Source: Tubulanus polymorphus (Eukaryota > Nemertea > Palaeonemertea > Tubulaniformes > Tubulanidae). Taken from it: a stretch of DNA of 64,000 nt. Location of the stretch: NCBI RefSeq assembly GCF_964204645.1, contig NC_134035.1, positions 13,910,186 through 13,974,185 on the forward strand. Direction: 5' to 3'. Below the pieces are notes generated by a model, which searched no databases, was not told where the DNA came from, and was given only the letters and a program-made list of their open reading frames with translations. This document shows, piece by piece, positions 25,543 to 39,428 of the stretch (positions are counted from its first letter, which is position 1; each line of letters starts with the position of its first letter). Both the position numbers and the translations under genes were made by a program.

Positions 25543-26620
25543 TTCACGGACGGAAGGAGGCCTGGTGGCGGCCTATTGGTGTCCGGCTCGTTTGTTGATT
25601 AGTATTGGTTAGGTGACAGGGTTTCCATAAAAAGCTCTCTCACTTAGTAGTGATCTTTCATTAAAAATAATTGGTATATTTATTCATTACTAAAAGATTA
25701 AATTATTTATAGAGTTGATTGGTTGAATTTTATTTTAAAAAAATCTGATCAGTCATGATTATGGCGTAGTTCATTTGATAAGCCATACACGCTTGATTTC
25801 TAGCCATTTTGTAGAATTTGCTACAAGGAGAAGGTTTTATTCGGTCCATAAATACGAGTGTTGTTAGTGTTATTCTGAAAAAGGTAAAGGAAGTGCGTGT
25901 GGCCCAAGGTGAACGTATCGGCAACCTCTATGGAGGTACCAGGATGGGTACCAGGATTTTAAAACGGATCAGGGTAAAAGTGCAGATCCGCACCTCTCGT
26001 GATTGACGCAATCTACTGAATGATAGAATCCAGGCTAAATCTTTCTAGTGAAGATATATTAAGATTAACCAATGGCAATGTATGAATTGCTGATGACATT
26101 TTGAATCTGAAACAAACTAATAAATCAAAATACATGCAATTTCCAAAAAGGGGAAAAAATCATTAACATTTCTTCAACAAACCTTTAAAATTGTTGAATA
26201 CACTGACTTAGAGCGAGAATACACAATTTATTTGAATTGAACTTGGAAAAATCAATATAATTTGAATTGAATTCGCTAGGCGGCAGCATCAGCTGGTGTA
26301 GGAACCTAGATGGCAGCACCGGCCGGTCAGTTCAGAATCAATCGGCGGGAACATAGCGGGCTTCCAAAATCCAATTGTCAGATTTTAGAAAAAACTAAGC
26401 GATTAGGAACCTCTGGTAAATATATTAACCTTAATATCGACGAAAGAATCATTGAAAGTGCGCTGAATAACTGTTAATAGGTACATCTGATCGCTCCCGG
26501 CTGGGGGCAGGGATTTAAGGTGGACTTGGTTATTGGTTCTAAAATATCAAAAATTGTTGAAGCCACTTTGAACCTTGAAACTTTGAGAAATTTATTTGTA
26601 TTTTTAGAATAAAAGGAATA
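25243..26620. promoter_or_regulatory. Head-to-head intergenic region ITFG2 / TYMS
   Basis: The two start codons face away from each other across 1.38 kb, so the promoters of both genes should lie here. There is an (ATC)n microsatellite at 25512-25540. A GCTAGGCGGCAGCATCAG / GATGGCAGCACCGG segment near 26276-26326 resembles the arms of element A. No clear TATA box is identified. Confidence 0.6.
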
Positions 26621-29060
<2,440 letters not shown>

Positions 29061-30182
29061 CTGTAGACTACTGTCTGTGGCGTAGACTGTAGACTACTAT
29101 CTAGTGTAGACTGTAGACTACAATCTGTGGCATAGACTGTAGACTACTATCTAGTGTAGACTGTAGATCTTTAAACTTGCATTTAAATATGTATCTTTGT
29201 ACAAGACATTTTGTATCAATAAAAAACTTTTGTGAATTGTTAAATGAAAATTTAATCAAGTTTTATTTTGTTTAATTTTTTTTGGAAAAAAGGACATCAT
29301 TCAATCACACATCATTGGCAGGATACTCCCCCTAGTGGCAGTTAACAGTTATACAATCAAAACGCATGAAATGAAGAAAATTAAAACAGATGGAGACTCT
29401 TAACCCAGATACGCGCCGCAATTATACATCATTACACGCGAAAAAAAAGAGCAAAAAGAATATTTGTATCAATTACAAGAAACATGAACAAACTGCGTCC
29501 AGAATCAGAGATATAATTTTAACCCGATCTCTGGACAGATTTCATCCAAACTGGGTCCAGGGACACAGATTTCAGCCAAACTGGGTCCAGGGACACAGAT
29601 TTCAGCCAAACTGGGTCCAGGGACACAGATTTCAGCCAAACTGGGTCCAGGGACACAGATTTCAGCCAAACTGGGTCCAGGGACACAGATTTCAGCCAAA
29701 CTGGGTCCAGGGACACAGATTTCAGCCAAACTGGGTCCAGGGACACAGATTTCAGCCAAACTGGGTCCAGGGACACAGATTTCAGCCAAACTGGGTCCAG
29801 GGACACAGATTTCAGCCAAACTGGGTCCAGGGACACAGATTTCAGCCAAACTGGGTCCAGGGACACAGATATCAGCTAAACTGGGTCCAGGGACACAGAT
29901 TTCAGCCAAACTGGGTCCAGGGACACAGATTTCAGCCAAACTGGGTCCAGGGACACAGATTTCAGCCAAACTGGGTCCAGGGACACAGATTTCAGCCAAA
30001 CTGGATCCAAAAACATAAGCAGAACTACTACAATAATACGTAGTAGGAAATGGTTCTGAAGCATAACATATTTACACAGTACCAGGTAATTACTCTTAAC
30101 TCTTATTCGTTATAATTTAAATTGTCCAATCATCTTTTTCTGATTTTTTAAAATATCAACGAAAATTTGACTTGAATTGCGA
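29061..30182. repeat. Convergent intergenic region with 30-bp minisatellite
   Basis: TYMS and ILRUN converge here. The TYMS 3' untranslated region has GTAGACTGTAGACTACTATC repeats at 29055-29170. From 29540 to 30010 there are 16 nearly perfect copies of a 30-bp unit (GGACACAGATTTCAGCC, AAACTGGGTCCA). All six frames stay open there because the length is a multiple of three. No gene is supported. Confidence 0.93.
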
Positions 30183-32386
30183 TTACGTGACCATGCCTTC
30201 GTCATCATAGTCACCATTGTTGTGTGGAGGGGAACTAGCACCGAATTCAGACGACTGAAAATAAAACCAAATATTCCGATTTCAACCACCAGGAGTCGCT
30301 AGTAGTAGTAGTGACAAATCCAGCGAATTACTCAAAATTTAAGAGATTTTCTCATAAACCCATTCAATCAAAAAAAAGCAAATTAGAAAAATATTCACTG
30401 AAGCTAAAATGCGTTTAAATACCTGAAACAGAGCCTGTCTGACAGGGGGCGCTGTTTGTCTGACGGGTGATGTCTCTTCCAACAATCGAGGACTTCCTTG
30501 TTGCGCGATAATGGAATAATTCGGCGACGAATCTAACAACGCAGCAGCCGGGTTACCATGGTAACAATCACTAGAGAAACTATTGTTATGCACAGCCGAT
30601 GAGAACGGATTGTTTTGTTTGTCGGGAGTCGACGCGATGAAATCATTCGCTCCGATTCGTGATAACTGTTGAGTTACTCCTAATAATCCATCGGGTTCGA
30701 CCGTTATTATCACCCAAATCACCTCTACAATATATCATCATCATTATTATTATTATTATTATCATAATTCTATTATTATGAATATAAATGATATAATGTT
30801 ATTGATATTCATATACAGTCCACCCCCGATATACCACGGGCCCATATCGGTGCAGAACGATTTTGGCGGTATATCGGGTGTGCTTTTCTATGTATTTATA
30901 TAGAGATGAACATTGAGTAGACCTGGCAGTAGGCGGGGGTGGCGGTAAATGGACGGGCGGTTCATCGGGGGGTTCACTATTCTAAAGCATCATGTATCTA
31001 CAAGTATTGCACCTTGCACACAAAGCACGTGGTCACACAGCGCCTTAGTAATTACAGCCCAAGGCTTGTACTGTGTCCCTCATCTTGTAAAAAAGTATGT
31101 AAACTCCTTTATTGTACAATCATCTTAGATGATATAATGATCAAAATTATATATATATATATATAATTCATAGGTAACTAGGTAACTGTAACAATTACAT
31201 CTAATCTGACCGAGAGGACGGACACTACAAACAGGATGGTTAACACTACAGACCGGTTTGTCGTATATTCTTACCTCCGAAATACTGACCGATAGCCGTA
31301 CTCATTCTCCATTGACCTTGATAAATACCAGGAGTAACCGGACTGGTCATACTGATACAAACATCGACTGTATCTAAAGGTTTAATACTATCTACCATGT
31401 GTTGTGTTTGTGTTCCAAGTAAATCTCCCTGTAGGAATTTCAGTGACACGCCCGGTGGCCATTCTTCATCTCCTGAAATATACTTTTATTTTCAAACGTC
31501 TGATATTTGATGCAGGGATCCAATTCCACGAAATGTGGATTCAGAACTGTGGAACTGGGTCCAGAACTGTGGAACTGGGTCCAGAACTGTGGAACTGGTT
31601 CCAGAACTGTGGAACAGGGTCCAGAACTGTGGAACTGGATCCAGAACTGTGGAGCAGGGTCGAGAACTGTGGAATTGAGTCCAGAACTGTGGAACTGAGT
31701 CCAGAACAGTGTAACAGGGTCCAGTGAATAACTAGGTAACTGTTACTAGGCAACTGTAACTAGGTAACTGTTAGTCTGTGTGACAAGGCGTTGGCGGCGG
31801 ACTCTAACCTGAATTCTGTATCCTCCATGTTTTAGTGAACTGTGTATTTGGAGGCACTGATTCACCCTCCCCGATTGTTATATCGTTGATTAGTCTCATG
31901 TTCGGCAGTTTATCTTGTTTTGGTTGTTCGAAGTCGAAGTAAGCGCAGACAGCAGCTTGTAGGTTCCTGTAAAATCAACAAACATTGCACCAGCTGGCAG
32001 CTTACAAATATAGCTTCAACAGCTTCTGATTTTAACTGAGATAGAACTAAGGCCAAAGCGCTTTACGATCAGTTTGCGATTTTTACAGGACTGGTATGGT
32101 TAAATTAAACCGAAGTTCACTAGAGGTGGCGCTATTTTGTTTAGTAGCTGCCGTAGGCGCAGCCGCAGTCTGTATTTATACGAGTTGATATGAAATTATG
32201 AGTTAAGAATTGGGTAAGAATCTCTTACCAATTATTCATTTCAAGAAAGAAAGCGCAGCTACCAGTTCCCAGCTGATAACCGAGTAGTTTCTGAAACTGT
32301 CCAATCAGAACATCTTTATCAGTGGTTCCCATTCTACTGAACTGCTGTAATAATTGTGAATCGATATCGTTATTATCCACATCCAT
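30183..32386 (-). CDS. ILRUN: ILRUN (C6orf106-type), UBA-like and NBR1-like domain protein
   Basis: ILRUN is a small conserved animal protein that restrains interferon and TNF transcription in mammals by acting on IRF3/p300. Five exons, minus strand, phase-consistent, 295 aa: 32386-32229, 31966-31809, 31472-31275, 30724-30423, 30254-30183. It starts MDVDNNDIDSQLLQQF. Residues ~10-70 form the UBA-like part (QFSRMGTTDKDVLIGQFQKL, NNWNLQAAVCAYFDFE). Residues ~80-190 are the NBR1/FW-type Ig-like domain (TQFTKTWRIQNSG, EEWPPGVSLKFLQGD, YQGQWRMSTAIGQYF, VIWVIITVE). The motif GGLLGVTQQL of other ILRUN proteins appears as DGLLGVTQQLS. The C-terminal ~90 residues are polar and disordered. Length is close to the usual ~300 aa. 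It is transcribed away from WDR76. Function is from the family. Confidence 0.93.
30815..30970. mobile_element. Possible decayed inverted-repeat element in ILRUN intron 3
   Basis: CCCGATATACC at about 30827 and GGTATATCGGG at about 30869 are inverted copies only ~40 bases apart. They are followed by a G-rich GGCGGGGGTGGCGG segment unlike the AT-rich surroundings. Structure only; no family is assigned. Confidence 0.4.
31545..31728. repeat. CCAGAACTGTGGAACTGGGT minisatellite in ILRUN intron 2
   Basis: Nine to ten copies of a 20-bp unit. It is the reverse complement of the repeat family in ITFG2 intron 9 and WDR76 intron 10. Confidence 0.94.
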
Positions 32387-33462
32387 TGTTTGTTTGTTTA
32401 TCAATGTTTTATTGAATTGTTATCGAACGTTTAACACGATTAAAATCAATCACAAACATCAATTCCGTCATCATTACTCCTCTACTACACAACGACATAT
32501 TGATGACGTCATAAGGAGGAGCCGGTTGCCACTAAAAATAGGAGGTAATCCTCACGTCCGGTCCATGAGTCCGATTCCGAATGGTCACGTGACCTAGGGT
32601 TAGGGTTAGTACGGGCCAAATAGAGATTCTGACTGGGTCTCATCACGTGACCTAGGGTTAGGGTTAGTACGGGCCAACCAGGGATTCTGACTGGATCTTA
32701 TCACGTGACCTAGGGTTAGGGTTAGTACGGGCCAAATAGAGATTCTGGCTGGGTCTCATCACGTGACCTAGGGTTAGGGTTAGTACGGTCCAAATAGAGA
32801 TTCTGGCTGGATCTCATCACGTGACCTAGGGTTAGGGTTAGTACGGGCCTAATAGAGATTCTGGCTGGGTCTCATCACGTGACCTAGGGTTAGGGTTAGT
32901 ACGGGCCAAATAGAGATTCTGGCTGGGTCTCATCACGTGACCTAGGGTTAGGGTTAGTACGGGCCAACCAGGAATTCTGACTGGATCTTATCACGTGACC
33001 TAGGGTTAGGGTTTGTACGGGCCAAATAGAGATTCTGGCTGGGATCATCACGTGACCTGGGGTTAGGGTTAGTACGGGCCAACCAGGAATTCTGACTGGG
33101 ATCATCACGTGACCTAGGGTTAGGGTTAGTACGGGACAAATAGAGATTCTGGCTGGGTCTCATCACGTGACCTAGGGTTAGGGTTAGTACGGGACAAATA
33201 GAGATTCTGGCTGGGTCTCATCACGTGACCTAGGGTTAGGGTTAGTACGGGCCAAATAGAGATTCTGGCTGGGTTTAATCACGTGACCTAGGGTTAGGGT
33301 AAGTACGGGCCAACCAGAGATTTTGATCATTCAATGATCACGTGGCTATGTTCTTGGTACTCTGTGATCTGGTGATGGTCCAATCAAATAGCCTAAATGA
33401 CAATCAGAGAGCGCGCTATTCACGTGTGTAGAGTGTTTATGTAACCCTTATTAGATAATAAA
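32387..33462. promoter_or_regulatory. ILRUN / WDR76 divergent region with E-box array
   Basis: The two start codons are 1.08 kb apart in opposite directions. Between 32585 and 33320 lie about 13 copies of a ~58-bp unit. Each holds TCACGTGACC (a palindromic E-box), then TAGGGTTAGGGTTAG (2.5 telomere-type repeats) and then GTACGGGCC. Two further CACGTG sites lie just outside the regular array, at about 33339 and 33420, the latter about 40 bp before the WDR76 start. The array occupies most of the shared upstream region. A regulatory role is inferred from position and motif, not shown. Confidence 0.8.
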
Positions 33463-36400
33463 ATGTCTTCAAAACGTTATTTAACTCGCCGTCAAATCAC
33501 TGCTCAACAAACAACGGTAATTATTTTGTGGAAGAATCGACAAACGAACTGAGATTTCGCTTTGGAATTATCAGTTACATTGAGATTAAGCAGGGCCTCT
33601 GTCTCTCTCTGACACAAAAGTTTTCGACAGTCAGTAGATTTGTTAGCCGCTCGGTCGGTCGCCGATGACTTCGTATAGGCCTAGCCCTATATGTGAAATG
33701 TGATTTTCTCAGATTTCTTGCGTTAACTGCCAATTTTTGTAGTGAGTCCAACTTCAAACTCGGGCCCTTCTTTCTATGGGACAAGGCTTTAATCTAAGTT
33801 GATTTGTTAACCTACATGCCAGGTGACTGACAGAGACCTCTTTCTCTCTGTGCTGAAATTAATTGTGATACTCAATAAATTTCTAGGAAGTTGAAAATGA
33901 AATGAAAGTAGAAGTAAGAAGAAGTTTACGACGACTCAGATCGCGGCCGCGTAGTGAGGAGCGACGTACAACAATTAGAAACACGGCAGAACGACAGACT
34001 AAACGTGAACAGACGACACGGAAAAAGAGGAAACGGAACGATGATGATGATGTCGATGATGAAGAAGAGGACAATGAGATTCCAGTATCTAAGAGACCTA
34101 TTACTCAACTACACAGTAATAAACGGCTTGTTAAGGTTTGTAGCCCGTAAACACTTCCTCCAGCCCCATTTCCTCTCACCCCCTCCCTCTCTCACTCCCC
34201 CTCTCTTCCCCTCCAGTCCCACCACCTCTCCCCCTCCCGCCCCTCTCACTCCCCCTCTCCCTCCATCTTATAAAAGTAATAACTGATCTATATTTCAGCC
34301 ACAAGAGAAACATAGTAAAGAGGAAAAAACTTCAAATGTAAACAGTTCAAGTGAATCTGAATCAGACTCTGATTCTGATTCAGAGGTAAGTAGCGACCAA
34401 GTGCGCAGGATCTCAACTGCAGCAGCCAGCCCCCTCGACCCAGTTTCACAAAAAAGTTAAACTCAAATTTTTGGTGTAATTGCCATTATTGGTGACTTCA
34501 TATTTTCAATGAGGACAACAATTCAAACTTTACCGTTTTAGGCTTAAACTTTTTCTTGAAACTTTAACAGGTCCCAGGGGTATGGTAGTATCACGATAGC
34601 AGGAACCCGGCCACCCAGTATAGTATAACATTGATGAAGTGTATGTTTAAACTGTAGGTTGATGATGGAATCTCAGAATATGAGAAAATAAGAATCTCAA
34701 ACATGAAAGAAAATGCTGCATTTCTATTAAACTCGGGATTTTCAGAGGTTAGTAACTGTTTTCACCAGCAGGGGGCGCATCTTCAAAGTGTGGGTGCCAA
34801 ACAGTAGCCAAACAGCCATTGAAATTGAGATGCAGTAATTGATAGGGCAAATTCATTAGAAGGTCAGGGACCGGGGCGTTATAGGGTCAGGATCCAGGTA
34901 TTATAGTGTCACTCACTGGTCAGGACCCGTTATAAGATTCTGAAATCTTTCTATTTCAGGCAAAAGATTTATTCATGAAATCAGTGATTGACAAGAAACC
35001 CAAAATAGCCAGGCCGCGACCAAAACCGTAAATAAATTCATCCATTCCCTGAAATGCAGATTCATTGATTAGACACGTCACATTGTGTGGCGGTAAAATT
35101 GATTGTTATATTTTACAGTAGGAAGGAAGTTTTACCTCTGAGACAAAGGAGTCAGAGATTACAGAATAAAGATCCAGATGGCGCTCAAACCATCACGTTC
35201 AGTGAACCAGTAGTTGAGTCTATGGTAAGTGAATCAATCTCCCGGGAAGGCAAGGTGGCGTTGCAGTTGGACACCAATTGTCAGTGTTTCTGATGATGTT
35301 TGATTGTTTCGTTGTAGCCAAGGAAACCATCCGGTAAATTGAATATACGCGACAATTTAGACGATGATTTGAACAAAGAGGAATTTCTGGAGCGACTTCA
35401 AACGGTGACGAAATCTGAAACTTCTCAAACAATTCCTCAAGAGACACAGAGGTAAATATGAGAATTCATCTGATTGGTTTCAATGGGATTTTAAATCAAT
35501 TTAAACCAATCAGATTCACTGACACATACCGCACTTAATCATGTATTATTGAATCTGATTGGTTTATCTATTGTATCTAGTTTGTATCATTGAATCTGAT
35601 TGGTTTATCCATTGTATCATTGAATCTGATTGGTTTATTAATCTCTGTGTTTTTAGTTTGATTCCTGCTCTGAAGAGAATGAATCTGAAAGATGTCGTTA
35701 AAACGATTCCGAATCGTGTTTTCTCATTAGCGATTCACCCGAGTGAAGACAATATTCTCGTCGCCGCCGGTGATAAATGGGGTCAAATCGGATTGTTGAA
35801 TTTCGTAAGTTCATTCACAATGCGTCGGTATGAAAAAAATGTCCTCTTCATAAGAAACGGTCCTCACTGAGGATATCTTATAATTCAATCAGGGAATTTG
35901 TAGTCAAGGATCGGGGGAATATCGGGCGACTTGAGCTTGCTCTGATCTGATATCGGGAATCAGTAGCTGATAATAATGTTTACGTTGTCACTTGTAGGAT
36001 GAATCTGATAGAAGCAAACATATCGTAGATAGTTATGAAACTCACATACGACCAGTGAATTGTTTACGGTTTACAATGGATCGTTTGTATTCGTGTAGCT
36101 ACGATGGAAGTTTACGTAGCTGTGATTTAAAAACTGCAGTTTCTGACGAGGTAAGAACGGAAGGAAACCCTCCTGCGGCAATATTTATTAAACCTTGATA
36201 AAGAGATGTCTTGTATCCAGGACCCGGTTCTAGGTGTTCTCTGTTTAAATCAGTTCATTTTCCTAGTATTTTTTAAACCCAAAACATCAAATAAACCTCA
36301 AAACTGTGTAACATGAAATGTATGTAAGAAATACTGATTATGATGATTATGTTTATCTCTGATGTTTATCTCTGATGTTTATCTCTGATGTTTATCTCTG

Positions 36401-38040
36401 ATGTTTATCTCTGTTGTAGCTGTATAGAACGTCTGATGACGACGAAGAACGCTGTATTTCGTTTGATTTCTACGATCAACAAACGACTGTGATTGTTGCG
36501 CTAAGCGACGGTCAGATAGTCGGTGTTGATAGACGAGCTCCTGCTGATGGTAACCGGGCGGAGTTTAGTTATCAGCTTCACGATCGAGTTATTAAATCAA
36601 TCAGCGTTCATCCTGTAGACACTCATTATATATCTACTTGTACAAATAACGGGTAAATTTATTTATTTATTATTCATCAAATAACTCAATTCAGTTCCAC
36701 AGTTCTCTGATTCAGTGTCCTGGACTCAGTTCCACAGTTCTGGACTCAGTTCCACAGTTCTCTGATTCAGTGTCCTGGACTCAGTTCTACAGTTCTGGAC
36801 TCAGTTCCACAGTTCTCTGATTCAGTGTCCTGGACTCAGTTCCACAGTTCTGGACCCAGTTCCACAGTTCTGGATTCAGTTCCACAGTTCTGTACTCAGT
36901 TCCGCAATTTCCTGGTTCAGTTCCACAATTCTGTACCTAGTTCCACAGTTCTGGAGTCAGTTCCACAGTTCTGGACTCAGTTCCACAATTTCTTGGTTCA
37001 GTTCCACAGTTCTGGACCACAATTCTTTGGTTCAGTTCTCTGGTTGTGTTTGACTATATTAGACTTCATAAAATCAGTTCATTTTCAATCATTTATTTGT
37101 GAGAGAAATGTTAGTAAAATCCGTTGCTGAGATATTTATCTTGTTGATGCTGATAGATGTGTATATTTTGTAGGATTGTTTCGTTGTGGGATCTTCGTAA
37201 AATTAACAAAAAGAAACCGAAAAGTATCGAGAATTTGATGCACGTTAAATCGTTGAATTCAGTCGGGTTTTCCCCAGTTACCGGTAATAAACTTGTTACT
37301 GTTTCTATGGATGATCGAATACGTGTGTTTAATACAACTGTTTTATCACATGTTTCTCAACAACCACAAACTATCATCAAGTAAGTTGTGCGTTTAAACT
37401 ATAACACAACCTGTCACAATCTGCGTGCTCTCTCAGCCTGCAGTCTACAGCCTGCATCTCCACAGCCTGCAGTCTACAGCCTGCACCTCCTCAGCCTTCA
37501 GTCTGCACCCAACAATCACTGATTGTTGATACATGTAGCCTACTAAATCATCATAACTTTTCCAATTTTTGATCGTCCACTTTTAAAATGAACTTCACCT
37601 GAGGCATTCTTCATGTTCTTTCAGTTGATTTATATATATTTCAGACATGATTGTCACGTAGGTCGATGGTTGACCGGTTTCCGAGCGTCCTGGCACCCTG
37701 CCAGCGATGATGTGTTTGTGATGGGTTCTATGAATCGACCGCGAGAGGTAAGAAAAACTCATTAATCTGATAATTATTTTACCGGTGTGAACTGATAACT
37801 GATTAGACCACCTGTGATACATGACGATACAATTCCTATTTTACTGATTCAATTCAACAATGAACTGAATTCTTGTTTCCAATATTTCAGATCGTGCTGT
37901 ACAGTTCTCACACCGGTGAAATTCTACATCGATATCGAGATTCAGAATTGGCTTCGGTGAATTCCCTAAACGTGTTTCATCCAACTAGAAATATTTTAAT
38001 CGGAGGAAATTCTAGCGGACGAATTCACGTGTTTACGTAG
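33463..38040 (+). CDS. WDR76: WDR76-type WD40 protein (CMR1 family)
   Basis: WDR76/CMR1 proteins are nuclear beta-propellers that bind damaged or modified DNA and serve as CUL4-DDB1 substrate receptors. Thirteen exons, phase-consistent, 593 aa: 33463-33516, 33887-34135, 34299-34385, 34658-34747, 34960-35027, 35119-35224, 35318-35451, 35657-35804, 35998-36150, 36420-36652, 37174-37380, 37645-37747, 37891-38040. The first ~130 residues are Lys/Arg-rich and acidic (TTRKKRKRNDDDD, SESESDSDSDSE), with likely nuclear localisation signals. Then come SEYEKIRISNMKENAAFL and RKEVLPLRQRSQRLQNKDP, both typical of this family. The propeller runs from ~263 to the end, with DKWGQIGLLNF, VNCLRFTMDRLYSCSYDGSL, GIVSLWDLRK, WHPASDDVFVMGSMNRPRE and a final IGGNSSGRIHVFT. 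It ends at the natural stop. The motif order fits family members closely. Confidence 0.93.
34441..34565. mobile_element. Inverted-repeat element C, copy 2 (WDR76 intron 3)
   Basis: It starts CAGTTTCACAAAAAAGTTAA and ends AACTTTTTCTTGAAACT. The interior ATGAGGACAACAATTCAAA is the reverse complement of the TYMS-intron copy, so it is inserted in the opposite orientation. Confidence 0.73.
36690..37040. repeat. CAGTTCCACAGTTCTGGA minisatellite in WDR76 intron 10
   Basis: About 16 units of 17-20 bases, with CTCTGATTCAGTGTCCTGGA and CAATTTCTTGGTT variants. It belongs to the dispersed family shared with ITFG2, ILRUN and MATE introns. Intron 9 ends in five copies of TGATGTTTATCTC just before its acceptor (36418-36419). 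Confidence 0.92.
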
Positions 38041-39428
38041 AGACAGACGTCTCTGTTAATCTAAGCAATATCAAAATCAGGGATTCAATTTATTCTTTTT
38101 AACTGCATTTGCAATTTCTATATCCAGTGAGCATTTAAGTATCAAATTAGAGGTAATTTGTAGGTTATGTACGCATTATGTACTGATTTCTACTCTCACA
38201 GCTACTGTTAGTGTACATGTACTGTAATGAAGACTTCTGGTCTTTTCATTAGTCCTATATTTTATTCTGTTCTGTTGCACAATATAAATCTATTTGTTAC
38301 ATTGTAAATAATGTAGTTATCTCTTCAGTCAGAAATTCTTTTACAATTCGCTTATTTGTATTATGGAAATAAGATCTTATATCTATGATTGTGTGTTAAT
38401 GCTTCTGATGTGTTGGTTTTCAATGTTGGTCACATATAATTCAACAGATAAAGTCAGCGAGAGTACATTTTACAGGAAACACCACATTTCTAAGATTGGA
38501 AAACAAAAACGACATTTGTGATGCTCAAAAAGGACCATTTTGCTGCCAATCTTTCAACAACCAGTTGAGGATTAGGTGACGGTTTTGTTAAACCCAATAG
38601 ACCGGGACATCCGTATCAGGTTTTTACAGATATTAGTTCTGGCATTCCGATAGATGGCAATTATGAGATGAGCCGTTCACGGAAGGACTACTCTTAAAAG
38701 ATCTTCAATAATGATTCCTCTGAACTAGTTTTTAGTGAGATTTGCCTAGTCTGAACAGACTCATGAGTATAGGCAGCACCCGACAATGTCAGGATGATTT
38801 GCGAATAGAAATTCTGTGCATCTTTCGGAATTTATTATTTTTCATCTAGCCTAGCAGATTTATAATTTATTAGAAGGTATAATCAGTGCTGCCGCATCCC
38901 GCAGTCTCTCACTGTTCGGTCCCGCCGCTTCCATTGAATCAACATAAATATATTTGAATTGGTGCCAACCCTGGCAACTGACGAAACATTGCTCCACAAC
39001 GTATTCCAAATGTCGCAAAGAGCAAAAACGCCCTATCATTTCTAAAAGCTGTAACCGTATTTAGAGATGGCAGCACCTTACGGTAAAAATTTGACGAACT
39101 ATTTACAGCAAACAACCGCTTGATTATTCCCAATAGCGGGCCGAGACTAAAATATACAAAATAAAGAAATAAATTAACTCGATTATTAATTCTAAATTGA
39201 AACGGAATTGATCGTATTCAACCCGGGGTGGCCAAACGTTTAAAATGAGGGAATATATTGAGAAACAACAATTCACTATCGGTACTCGTTTTATCAATTT
39301 ATTTTCTATTCAATTGCTAATAAATCATTTACAGAATTATTGAAATACTAAAGAGACTATTTTTCTAAAACTCAGGAGATATTTGCGTCGGCGTTTCCTC
39401 AGAAGCTAGAGAGAGGGAGATGGACGTG
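38041..39428. other. Convergent intergenic DNA, WDR76 / hydrolase
   Basis: AT-rich 3' flanks of two converging genes. Near 38884-39085 there is a weak relative of element A (GTGCTGCCGCATCCCGC and GATGGCAGCACCTTACGGTA in inverted relation). I see no coding exon or RNA gene. Confidence 0.5.

Noticed and set aside
32585-33320. Chromosome end (telomere)
   Set aside because: Only 2.5 TTAGGG-type repeats per 58-bp unit, and genes lie on both sides.
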